A stretch of 64,000 nt of DNA from Spirosoma spitsbergense DSM 19989 (lineage in GTDB: Bacteria; Bacteroidota; Bacteroidia; Cytophagales; Spirosomataceae): assembly GCF_000374085.1 (NCBI RefSeq), contig NZ_KB893422.1:36697-100696 (forward strand), read 5' to 3'. Of this stretch, positions 51,730-59,300 are shown one piece after another (position 1 is the first letter of the stretch; each line of letters opens with the position of its first letter). The notes below the pieces were generated by a model. That model did not search any database. It was not told the origin of the DNA and saw only the letters and a list, made by a program, of their open reading frames with translations. The position numbers and the translations under genes are program-made.

Positions 51730-53163
51730 ATGAAAACAAACTATATTCTTGTCGGCTTGCTAACGCTCACCCTGACTGCCTGTAAAGAGCAATTTCTGGA
51801 TCTTTCTCCGGTCTCTTCCGTTGGCACCTCTAACTTTTTCAAAACCCAGTCGGATATTCTGACGGCCCTGAACGGTGCTTACGGTGCATTACAATTCGCC
51901 GGACAATACGGTCAACTGTATGTAGTGGCCGAAATTCCATCCGACGATACCAGCCCGGTGCTTTCGGGTTCGGTCACGGACCAGGACGAGTTCGATAAAT
52001 TCTACGTCCGCACCACGAATCCGTACATTCTGGCCCGCTGGAGTGATGGTTACCGGGGCATTTATCGCTGCAACACTGTTATCGAGCGAATTGCCGGGAT
52101 TACAATGGACGAAACGATCAAAAAGCGCATCGTGGGCGAAGCCAAATTTCTAAGGGCACTAATGTATTTCAACCTGGTCCGGGTATTTGGTGATGTTCCC
52201 CTGGTACTCACCGAAATCACGGACCCACTGCAGGGATACGACTATGGTCGTGCGCCGGTGGCTGATGTGTACGCCCAGATTATTAAGGATTTGAGCGATG
52301 CCGAAGCAGCCCTGCCCATTAGTTATGCCGTTTCCGATGTGGGGCGGGCTACAAGCGGAGCCGCCAAAAGTTTGCTGGGTAAAGTCTACCTAACCCAAAA
52401 GCGCTATGCCGATGCCGCTGCGAAACTGAAGGAAGTAATCGACCTGGGCACGTATGCGCTACTGCCGAACTACGCCGATTTATTTGTGGCCGCCAACAAG
52501 AACAGCAAAGAGTCGATATTCGAGGTTCAGTACAAAAAAGGAAACATTGGCGAGGGAAGCGGGTATGCCAACACCTACGCGCCCGAAAATTCCGGTAATG
52601 CGGTGATTGCTTTTGGGGGGGGCGGAAACAACCACCCAACACCCGATCTGGCGACAAGCTACGAAGCAAACGACCCACGCAAAAACGTGTCGCTGGCGAC
52701 TAGTTACATAAATAGCAGTGGCGCAAAAATCGACTATTACTACATCAAAAAGTACGCCGATCCACCAGTCGTCAATGGTGATTCGGGCGATGACTGGTAT
52801 GTGCTGCGCTACGCCGATGTGCTGCTCATGTATGCCGAAGCCCTGAACGAAACGGGTAAATCAGCCGACGCATTACCCTACCTGAATCAGGTTCGGAAGC
52901 GGGTGGGGCTGGTGGATAAAACGACAACCGTACAGGCGGATCTACGTCTGGCCATCGAGCAGGAACGGCGGGTGGAACTGGCGTTTGAAGGGCATCGCTG
53001 GTTCGACCTTGTTCGCACGGGACGGGCGTTGCCTGTTCTTCAGGCTAAAGCGACGGCCATCGGCATAAAAACTGTGCTCACGGAGAACAATCTTATTTTC
53101 CCCATTCCACAAAGTCAGATCGACATTAACGCCACCAAGATCAAACAGAATCCGGGGTATTGA
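51730..53163 (+). CDS. SusD/RagB family outer-membrane lipoprotein
   Basis: 477 residues, starting with a lipoprotein signal (LLTLTLTACKEQ; Cys18 is the lipidated residue) and the SusD start QFLDLSPVSSVGTSNFFKTQSDILTALNGAYGAL. TPR-like helices follow (TIKKRIVGEAKFLRALMYFNLVRVFGDVPLVL), and the C-terminal SusD block ends ELAFEGHRWFDLVRTGRALPVL...IFPIPQSQIDINATKIKQNPGY. It caps the SusC-like receptor and captures ligand. It starts 19 nt after the SusC-like stop. A 24-bp hairpin lies after it. Confidence 0.95.
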   Translation: MKTNYILVGLLTLTLTACKEQFLDLSPVSSVGTSNFFKTQSDILTALNGAYGALQFAGQYGQLYVVAEIPSDDTSPVLSGSVTDQDEFDKFYVRTTNPYILARWSDGYRGIYRCNTVIERIAGITMDETIKKRIVGEAKFLRALMYFNLVRVFGDVPLVLTEITDPLQGYDYGRAPVADVYAQIIKDLSDAEAALPISYAVSDVGRATSGAAKSLLGKVYLTQKRYADAAAKLKEVIDLGTYALLPNYADLFVAANKNSKESIFEVQYKKGNIGEGSGYANTYAPENSGNAVIAFGGGGNNHPTPDLATSYEANDPRKNVSLATSYINSSGAKIDYYYIKKYADPPVVNGDSGDDWYVLRYADVLLMYAEALNETGKSADALPYLNQVRKRVGLVDKTTTVQADLRLAIEQERRVELAFEGHRWFDLVRTGRALPVLQAKATAIGIKTVLTENNLIFPIPQSQIDINATKIKQNPGY

Positions 53164-53173
53164 TGGTTGGTAA

Positions 53174-53227
53174 ATAACGAACGAAGCGGCAGGAGCATTA
53201 AATTGCTCCTGCCGCTTCGTTCGTTAT
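53174..53227. terminator. 24-bp perfect hairpin between susD-like and uvrB
   Basis: Arms 53174-53197 and 53204-53227 (24 bp, perfect) with a 6-nt loop TTAAAT lie between the convergent susD-like and uvrB genes. Bidirectional terminator candidate. Confidence 0.88.
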
Positions 53228-53256
53228 ACAGCGATTGGTCTGTCTGGCAGGGCAAC

Positions 53257-55278
53257 TCAGGCAGTTTCTTTCTTTAATTTGTCCCGTAGCTGGAATAGTT
53301 CATCCCGATAACGGGCGGCCTCCAGAAAGTCAAGGTCTTTGGCGGCCCGCTCCATTTTCGATTGTGTTTCGTTAATCATTTTCTCCAGATCGCCCTTGCC
53401 CATGTACCGAACGATGGGATCGGCAGCAATGCGGATTTCTTCCGGCTCCACGTAAAAGTGTTTTACCTTCGAGTCGGCCACTTTGGTTTGCCCCATGATA
53501 GACTCCCGCGATTTCAGTACCGTTGTGGGTGTTATTCCATTCTCGGTGTTGTACTGCATCTGAATCGCCCGACGACGGTTGGTTTCGTCAATTGCTTTCT
53601 GCATCGAGCCGGTAATCCGGTCGGCATACATGATTACCTTACCGTTGGCATTCCGGGCAGCGCGTCCTATCGTCTGAATCAGGGACCGAATGTCGCGCAG
53701 GAAACCCTCTTTATCCGCGTCCATAATCGCCACCAGCGACACTTCGGGCAGATCGAGTCCTTCGCGCAACAGGTTGACGCCTACCAGAACGTCGAAATTA
53801 CCCAGGCGCAGGTCGCGCAGAATCTCAACCCGATCCAGGGTTTTCACTTCCGAGTGAATGTACCGGGTTTTAATACCCACGCGGTCCAGGTACTTGGTGA
53901 GTTCTTCGGCCATCCGTTTAGTCAGCGTGGTGACCAGTACCCGTTCTTTCTGCTTGACCCGGCTCTCAATGGAATCGAGCAGATCATCGATCTGGTTCAA
54001 ACTCGGCCGAACGTCGATTTCGGGATCGAGCAGACCAGTTGGGCGGATAATCTGTTCTACTACAACGCCTTCACTCTTCCGTAGTTCGTAGTCCGATGGG
54101 GTGGCCGATACGTAAATGGTCTGGCCCGACAAATCCTCAAATTCCTGAAAGGTGAGCGGGCGGTTATCCATCGCGCTGGGCAACCGGAAACCGTAATCGA
54201 CCAGTGCCGTTTTTCGGGAACGGTCGCCCCCCCACATAGCCCGAATTTGCGGGAGCGTCGCGTGGCTTTCGTCGATAACCATCAGGTAATCATCCGGAAA
54301 ATAGTCGAGCAGGCAGAAGGGTCGCTGACCCGGCAGACGCTTATCGAAATACCGCGAGTAGTTTTCAATGCCGGAACAATAGCCCAGTTCACGCATCATT
54401 TCGAGGTCGAATTCAGTACGTTCCCGAATGCGCGTCGCTTCCATTTCGCGAAACTCCGACTCAAAATACCGCACCTGTGACACCATGTCATCCTGAATTT
54501 GATGAATAGCTCCGTTCAACGTGTCACGGCCCGTAACAAACAGGGTAGCCGGAAAAATAGTCACCAGAGTTTCGTCCGACAGTTTGCGGCCTGTGCCGGG
54601 GTCGATGCGCTGAATCGTTTCAATTTCATCGCCAAAGAAAATGACCCGGTAGGCAAAGTCGGCGTAGGCCACATACAGGTCGACCGTATCCCCTTTCACC
54701 CGGAAGTTGCCCCGCTCAAAATCACCTTCTGTCCGGCTGTAGAGAATGCTGACCAGCTGATGCAGAAACTGATTACGGCTCATCCGCTCCCCTACCCCAA
54801 TCCGAACCACATTTCGCTTGAATTCTTCGGGGTTACCCATGCCATAAATGCAGGATACGGAGGCCACCACAATCACATCCCGCCGACCACTCATAAGGGC
54901 CGACGTAGCAGCCAGGCGCAGCTTATCAATTTCTTCGTTGATAGCCAGGTCTTTCTCAATGTAGGTACCGGTGGTAGCGATGTATGCCTCGGGCTGGTAA
55001 TAGTCGTAATAGGAGATAAAGAATTCGACGGCGTTTTCGGGGAAGAACTGCTTGAATTCGCCGTAGAGCTGGGCTGCCAGCGTTTTATTATGACTGACTA
55101 CCAGCGTTGGTCGGTTAGTCTGCGCAATCAGGTTGGCGATGGTATACGTCTTGCCTGATCCCGTTACGCCGAGCAGAACCTGGGATTGTTCGCCCTGATT
55201 GGTACCCTTTACCAGTTGTTCAATAGCCTTCGGCTGATCGCCGGTAGGCTGAAATTCTGAGGTTAATTTGAAGTTCAT
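53257..55278 (-). CDS. uvrB: excinuclease ABC subunit UvrB
   Basis: A 673-residue UvrB. The Walker A is GVTGSGKT (37-44), the beta-hairpin that inserts into damaged DNA is YYDYYQPEAYI (about 91-101), motif II is DESHATLPQ, the helicase C half has LREGLDLPEVSLVAIMDADKEGFLR and IGRAARN, and the C-terminal UVR domain (about 630-665, IAADPIVRYMGKGDLEKMINETQSKMERAAKDLDF) binds UvrC. It loads at lesions with UvrA and recruits UvrC. Length and motifs are normal. The gene stands alone, with no other uvr gene nearby. Confidence 0.97.
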   Translation of the reverse strand: MNFKLTSEFQPTGDQPKAIEQLVKGTNQGEQSQVLLGVTGSGKTYTIANLIAQTNRPTLVVSHNKTLAAQLYGEFKQFFPENAVEFFISYYDYYQPEAYIATTGTYIEKDLAINEEIDKLRLAATSALMSGRRDVIVVASVSCIYGMGNPEEFKRNVVRIGVGERMSRNQFLHQLVSILYSRTEGDFERGNFRVKGDTVDLYVAYADFAYRVIFFGDEIETIQRIDPGTGRKLSDETLVTIFPATLFVTGRDTLNGAIHQIQDDMVSQVRYFESEFREMEATRIRERTEFDLEMMRELGYCSGIENYSRYFDKRLPGQRPFCLLDYFPDDYLMVIDESHATLPQIRAMWGGDRSRKTALVDYGFRLPSAMDNRPLTFQEFEDLSGQTIYVSATPSDYELRKSEGVVVEQIIRPTGLLDPEIDVRPSLNQIDDLLDSIESRVKQKERVLVTTLTKRMAEELTKYLDRVGIKTRYIHSEVKTLDRVEILRDLRLGNFDVLVGVNLLREGLDLPEVSLVAIMDADKEGFLRDIRSLIQTIGRAARNANGKVIMYADRITGSMQKAIDETNRRRAIQMQYNTENGITPTTVLKSRESIMGQTKVADSKVKHFYVEPEEIRIAADPIVRYMGKGDLEKMINETQSKMERAAKDLDFLEAARYRDELFQLRDKLKKETA

Positions 55279-55663
55279 TAGCCGCGTTGATAATCTGGCT
55301 AATTTACACAGATTTGAGCCCGATTACAAGGGCGTTTTTGAAAAAACTCCCACGCGCGCAGTGCTGGTAACGGCGTTGTGTACCTACCTTACGTAGACCG
55401 GATAGCCCGGCCAAAGCGGTTACCAGCAGCGCTGGAATTCTGATCGACAAAAGTCTGTTCCTGCCCGTCCTGTAACTATATGTTCCACAAACGTCAGCCA
55501 TTTGGTACGCAGTAAACGCGGAACTGGCCCAGTGAATAATCCACGAAAGAAACCATAGAAACAGGGAAGTCAGTTGGAATTTATTCCGTTATTTTGACTG
55601 CGTATCGTGCGTCGGGCAAAATCCGGGGTACGATACATTTCTCAACAACACCCGGTAAAACGA
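55279..55663. other. 385-nt spacer between uvrB and the thioesterase gene
   Basis: Divergent promoter region. A 65-codon minus-strand ORF (55304-55501) looks like noise with no conserved features. A 9-bp inverted repeat GCTGGTAAC (55363-55371) with complement at 55419-55427 is present, spaced by 47 nt. Otherwise I see nothing. Confidence 0.5.
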
Positions 55664-56179
55664 ATGCCCCAACCTAAATTTGCCCGGGAGTCGACCACGG
55701 TAATGACCGAAATGGTACTCCCCAATGATACGAATACGCTAAATAACCTGATGGGTGGGCGGCTATTGCACTTCATGGACATTGCCGCGGCAATTGCCGC
55801 CCAAAAGCATTCCAACCGCATTGTTGTTACGGCCTCTGTCGACAATGTATCCTTCGCCCAGCCTATCCGCCTGGGCAATATCGTAACCATGCAGGCGCAG
55901 GTGACCCGCTCGTTCAACTCCTCGATGGAGGTATTTATTGATGTTTGGGCTGAAGATATTCCGGCGGGTATTCGGGTCAGCACCAATAGTGCTTTTTACA
56001 CATTCGTGGCGGTCGATCAGAGTGGGCGCCCCATCGAAGTGCCCGCCGTTATCCCCGAAACCGATGATGAGAAAGCCCGCTACAAAAGTGCCCTGCGCCG
56101 ACGGCAGTTGCGGCTGGTACTGGCCGGGCGTATGAACCCGACGGATGCGACGGAATTGCGGGAGTTTTTACAGGTTTGA
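55664..56179 (+). CDS. acyl-CoA thioesterase (hotdog fold)
   Basis: 171 residues from the ATG at 55664; the frame opens at 55607 with GTG but the added residues are not conserved. The hotdog core has the catalytic-region helix VLPNDTNTLNNLMGGRLLHFMDIAAAIAAQKHSN, VVTASVDNVSFAQPIRLGNIVTMQAQVTRSFNSSMEVFIDVWAED, and SAFYTFVAVDQSGRPIEVPAV. The NTLNNLMGG...D arrangement is that of the YciA/BFIT-type single-hotdog acyl-CoA thioesterases, which form hexamers and cleave acyl-CoA to free acid. The C-terminal basic tail is typical. It converges with the NTF2-like gene. Confidence 0.92.
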   Translation: MPQPKFARESTTVMTEMVLPNDTNTLNNLMGGRLLHFMDIAAAIAAQKHSNRIVVTASVDNVSFAQPIRLGNIVTMQAQVTRSFNSSMEVFIDVWAEDIPAGIRVSTNSAFYTFVAVDQSGRPIEVPAVIPETDDEKARYKSALRRRQLRLVLAGRMNPTDATELREFLQV

Positions 56180-56186
56180 AGTTTAC

Positions 56187-56237
56187 GGTATTCGGTTGGC
56201 TGACGCATCATAATTGGGCGTCAGCCAACCGAATACC
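56187..56237. terminator. 20-bp perfect hairpin between thioesterase and NTF2-like genes
   Basis: Arms 56187-56206 and 56218-56237 (20 bp, perfect) with an 11-nt loop; a further outer pair GTTTAC (56181-56186) and GTAAAC (56245-56250) is separated by a 7-nt bulge. Bidirectional terminator candidate between convergent genes. Confidence 0.85.
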
Positions 56238-56258
56238 TCAAACCGTAAACCGCCTACC

Positions 56259-56735
56259 TCAATTCGGCACCTTCAACGATTGCCAGGTAACCATTTGCCA
56301 CTGATTTCCCTTGCGGATATATACATCGGTGTATTTGAGCGTAGTGTTGATGGTTTCGCCGTTGTTGGTTGCCTTGATCAGGCATTTTCCATTGATGATG
56401 GCCGTGTTGCCATACACCCGCACCTCCTGCTCCTGGCTCTCGATAGAATCGTACTTCGATTTTCCATCCCGGATGGACTGAATATACGATTGCTTGGTAT
56501 CGGTATTTCCGTTCGAGTGATTGTAAACCAGGTCATCGGCCAGCACGCGATCCAGCATGGCGTAGTCTTTCTTCACCTGCGCTTCGAACCGTTGTTTTTC
56601 CGCTGCCAGTACGGCCTTCTCTACGCCGGAGCTATTCTTTTTGACCGCCAGGGCTCCCGCAGACGGTGATACCGGTGTCTGCGCCCGGGCGAATGAGACC
56701 GTTAAGATCAGGGCAAGGACAACGAGGGTTTTCAT
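56259..56735 (-). CDS. exported NTF2-like (DUF4440-type) protein
   Basis: 158 residues with a signal peptide (MKTLVVLALILTVSFARAQ). The mature part matches the SnoaL/DUF4440 fold: helix AAEKQRFEAQVKKDYAMLDRVLADDLVYNHSNGNTDTKQSYIQSI, then strands YDSIESQEQEVRVYGNTAIINGKCLIKATNNGETINTTLKYTDVYIRKGNQWQMVTWQS. Such proteins are small ligand-binding or isomerase-like folds, usually without known activity. It is downstream of the serine hydrolase gene (same strand, ~55 nt). Confidence 0.87.
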   Translation of the reverse strand: MKTLVVLALILTVSFARAQTPVSPSAGALAVKKNSSGVEKAVLAAEKQRFEAQVKKDYAMLDRVLADDLVYNHSNGNTDTKQSYIQSIRDGKSKYDSIESQEQEVRVYGNTAIINGKCLIKATNNGETINTTLKYTDVYIRKGNQWQMVTWQSLKVPN

Positions 56736-56790
56736 AGTTTTAAGGGATTATGCTTTGAACAGAAAATAATTCATGCCTTTGTGCAGGCGT

Positions 56791-58101
56791 TCACTTCGGG
56801 GCTTGCATCTGCGTAATGGCCTGATAGACCAGCACTTTGAATTTGTCGCTCAAATCGCCGTAACTATTCGGCACTTTCTGGGTGTAAATCAGGGCAACGA
56901 TGCCTTCTTTTGGGTCTACCCAATACGTAGTACCAAAGAAACCACCCCAGTCAAAACTACCCTGCGAAACCGGTAACTGGGCCGCACTTTTCTCGGACGT
57001 GATGGCAAAGCCCAGCCCGAACTTATTGTTTCCCTGGTTCAGTTCCCCAATCTGGTTGGTGGTAATCAACCGTACCGTGGTGGGACTCAGTATCCGCTTA
57101 CCGTTGTATTCTCCACCGTTCAGCATCATTTGCAGAAAGATAGCGTAATCGTACAGGGTAGACGATAGGCCCGCTCCGCCGGAATAGTACGTACCTGCCA
57201 GTTTTGGATAATCGGCCGATATACCCCCCTGGGCAGGCATTGGCTGAATCGCTTTTTCAGCATCTTCGGTATACACCTTCGTCAAACGGTTTTGTAAAGG
57301 GGCAGGCAGGTAGAAATAGGTATCGTTCATGCCCAGCGGATCGAACAGGCGGGTGCGCAGAAACTGGTCGAGAGACTGACCGGACAGTACTTCAATCAAA
57401 CGCCCTACCAGATCGACGCTCAGGCCGTAGGTCCATTTTTCGCCGGGCTGGTGCACCAGGGGCAACGCTCCCAGCCGGTTCATCGCGTCTTCCAGCGTAC
57501 CACCGGGCGTACCAATACCACTCGGAATGCCGTATTTGGCGTACAGGGCCACCGCTTCTTTGGAACCAATACCCGGATAGCTAATGCCAGACGTGTGGGT
57601 TAGCAGTTGCCGAATCGTAATTTCCCGTTTGGCCGGTACGGTGGTAAACGTCGTATCTTTTTCGTTGAATTTATCCACCACTTTCGGGCTTTTGAACGCC
57701 GGAATGTATTTGGATATGGGTTCGTCGAGCAGGAATTTACCTTCTTCAAAGAGCATCATCAGCCCGATGCTGGTGATGGCTTTCGTTTGGGAGGCAATCC
57801 GGTAAATCGCGTCGCGTTTGAGGGCGGTTTTGGCCTGCATGTCGTCCAGGCCATAGGCTTTGTGATACACGATACGGCCGTTACGGGCCACCAGCACGCC
57901 TACTCCTGCCTGCCGCCCTTTGGCGATATAGTCATTGATGACGCCGTCCATGCGCTGAAGCCGGGACGTACTCATGCCCACCGTTTCGGCGGCTGCTTCT
58001 TTCAGAACCGGATTTGCCGACGTTGATTGGGCAATCGTAATTTGTGGGGTAGCTGTACTAAAAAAACCGGCCACGAGGCCGGTTAATACGAATATTTTCA
58101 T
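56791..58101 (-). CDS. beta-lactamase-family serine hydrolase
   Basis: 436 residues from the ATG at 58101 (frame open to 58128). A signal peptide (KIFVLTGLVAGFFSTATPQITIAQS) precedes the class C beta-lactamase/DD-peptidase fold. The SxxK motif is ASQTK (Ser105, Lys108 of this form), the conserved Tyr lies in TYGLSVD, and the C-terminal part has FGWGGFFGTTYWVDPKEGIVAL-like sequence. These hydrolases act on D-amino acid peptides or esters and are often not true lactamases. A terminator-like hairpin lies inside its first ~12 codons. Confidence 0.9.
   Translation of the reverse strand: MKIFVLTGLVAGFFSTATPQITIAQSTSANPVLKEAAAETVGMSTSRLQRMDGVINDYIAKGRQAGVGVLVARNGRIVYHKAYGLDDMQAKTALKRDAIYRIASQTKAITSIGLMMLFEEGKFLLDEPISKYIPAFKSPKVVDKFNEKDTTFTTVPAKREITIRQLLTHTSGISYPGIGSKEAVALYAKYGIPSGIGTPGGTLEDAMNRLGALPLVHQPGEKWTYGLSVDLVGRLIEVLSGQSLDQFLRTRLFDPLGMNDTYFYLPAPLQNRLTKVYTEDAEKAIQPMPAQGGISADYPKLAGTYYSGGAGLSSTLYDYAIFLQMMLNGGEYNGKRILSPTTVRLITTNQIGELNQGNNKFGLGFAITSEKSAAQLPVSQGSFDWGGFFGTTYWVDPKEGIVALIYTQKVPNSYGDLSDKFKVLVYQAITQMQAPK
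58060..58084 (-). terminator. terminator-like hairpin within the start of the serine hydrolase gene
   Basis: On the minus strand AACCGGCC-TCGT-GGCCGGTT (arms 58077-58084 and 58065-58072) is followed by a run of Ts (58060-58066). It covers codons 6-14 of the hydrolase and lies ~50 nt after the stop of the upstream lipoprotein gene, so it may be that gene's terminator or an attenuator. Confidence 0.6.
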
Positions 58102-58136
58102 AAAAGACCGGAGTTTAAGAACCGGCACGAAGTTAG

Positions 58137-58631
58137 TTATTTCATCGTACCCGTTATGCTCCCCTGCCGGGAAAGTGTGACACCACTTTGCAGGGTTTCG
58201 GTAGTGGTATTCATCACAATGGTTTTATCGATAAACTGACCAGTGGCAGTGTATTTGGCATTAGCATACGTTTTACCGTCGAAGACCAGCGACTCAGTCT
58301 GTTTATCAATGACTGTAAACGTTTTTTCGCTCAGCTCAGCCGTTACATTCTGTTTGGTTGCATTGTTAAAGAACAATTCAAGATAAAGCTGATTCATAGC
58401 CTGTGCTTTCGAGACGGTAATCTTTACCGTTCCGCTTTCACGATTCGATTCCAGGCTATTGTTGACCAGTGTCGATGCCTGATAGCCACCATCATACACA
58501 CCAACGTATTGATCGCGGGGGTCAACGCCATCGACACCGCCCGATTTTTTGCAGGCGGTAGTCAGCGAGCCAATAATAAGTAAAGCCAGTAACGAAGTAC
58601 GCAATGAACGTACGGCGTAGGGAATAGTCAT
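58137..58631 (-). CDS. small lipoprotein of unknown function
   Basis: 164 residues. A lipoprotein signal (LLALLIIGSLTTACKK; Cys after LTTA) is followed by a Gly/Ser-rich start, a beta-rich body with a Thr-rich end (VMNTTTETLQSGVTLSRQGSITGTMK). I do not recognise a family; exported lipoproteins of this shape are common in Cytophagales. It is directly upstream of the serine hydrolase gene on the same strand, with 35 nt between the stop and the next ATG, so they may be one transcript if the hairpin in between allows read-through. Confidence 0.75.
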   Translation of the reverse strand: MTIPYAVRSLRTSLLALLIIGSLTTACKKSGGVDGVDPRDQYVGVYDGGYQASTLVNNSLESNRESGTVKITVSKAQAMNQLYLELFFNNATKQNVTAELSEKTFTVIDKQTESLVFDGKTYANAKYTATGQFIDKTIVMNTTTETLQSGVTLSRQGSITGTMK

Positions 58632-58736
58632 GATAATATGTTAGTGGTTATGTTCATACGTTTCCTATCAAACGCTGTACCAGCTTTTTCCAGTATAGAA
58701 AGGCCCAAAAAGGCCGAATTTACGTAGGTTTACAGC

Positions 58737-59261
58737 ATGGCAGAACGCTACGATAATCAACTCTCCTACGGGGCTAATAACCTGGTAGTCGCTTTATCGG
58801 CTACCGAAGTAGCCAAAGTTTTCCGGGGCGACACGCGCTCGGATATTGGTTCGGAAGCAGAGAAGCTGAAAGTAGCCAACGGCATCAACGAGCTGCTCGT
58901 TCACTTCATTCGGCTCGATTACGATGATGAAAAGGATTGGGATATGCTCATTCTGGAACGGCTCTATCCGCTGGATTTTCGTAGTCTGGAAATCAGCATA
59001 CGGGAACTGTTTCTGGACGTATTTGAAGACGAACTCCGTACCCTTCATCAGGCCGGGTTTGTCCACCGCGATATTCGTCGCCCATCTGACCAAACGGGTG
59101 AGCGATACGATAACGTGTTTCTGACCGACCGGGGTTTACGATTAATAGACGCGGGTATCTCCGCGCTTAAAGAGCAGGTGGGTGATAAGTTATTCGGGAA
59201 ATACCGGGAGGTAGAAGAGCGGGGAATGGCCGAATTCCGGGCGTATTTTCTGAGCCGATAA
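58737..59261 (+). CDS. minimal protein-kinase-like protein
   Basis: A 174-residue protein that reads as a short protein-kinase fold. A Lys in VAKVF (27) and a Glu-rich helix (SEAEKLKV, 39-46) stand where VAIK and alphaC would be; MLILERLYPLD (70-80) is hinge-like; the catalytic loop is HRDIRRPSDQTGERYDN (HRD at 110-112, Asn126), and the metal motif is DAG (138-140) instead of DFG. It lacks a glycine-rich loop and most of the C-lobe. It may be a minimal or atypical kinase (RIO/ABC1-like) or a pseudokinase. No partner gene is obvious; it stands alone before the DUF1593 gene. Confidence 0.65.
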   Translation: MAERYDNQLSYGANNLVVALSATEVAKVFRGDTRSDIGSEAEKLKVANGINELLVHFIRLDYDDEKDWDMLILERLYPLDFRSLEISIRELFLDVFEDELRTLHQAGFVHRDIRRPSDQTGERYDNVFLTDRGLRLIDAGISALKEQVGDKLFGKYREVEERGMAEFRAYFLSR

Positions 59262-59300
59262 GCATCCGTAATAAGTACGCTAAAATTAACCGGTTACCTC

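Noticed and set aside
53362..55158. Large plus-strand ORFs opposite uvrB
   Set aside because: uvrB is unambiguous on the minus strand; the antisense frames carry no recognisable motif.
55304..55501. 65-codon minus-strand ORF between uvrB and the thioesterase gene
   Set aside because: No conserved feature, Arg-rich composition, weak start; not supported as a gene.
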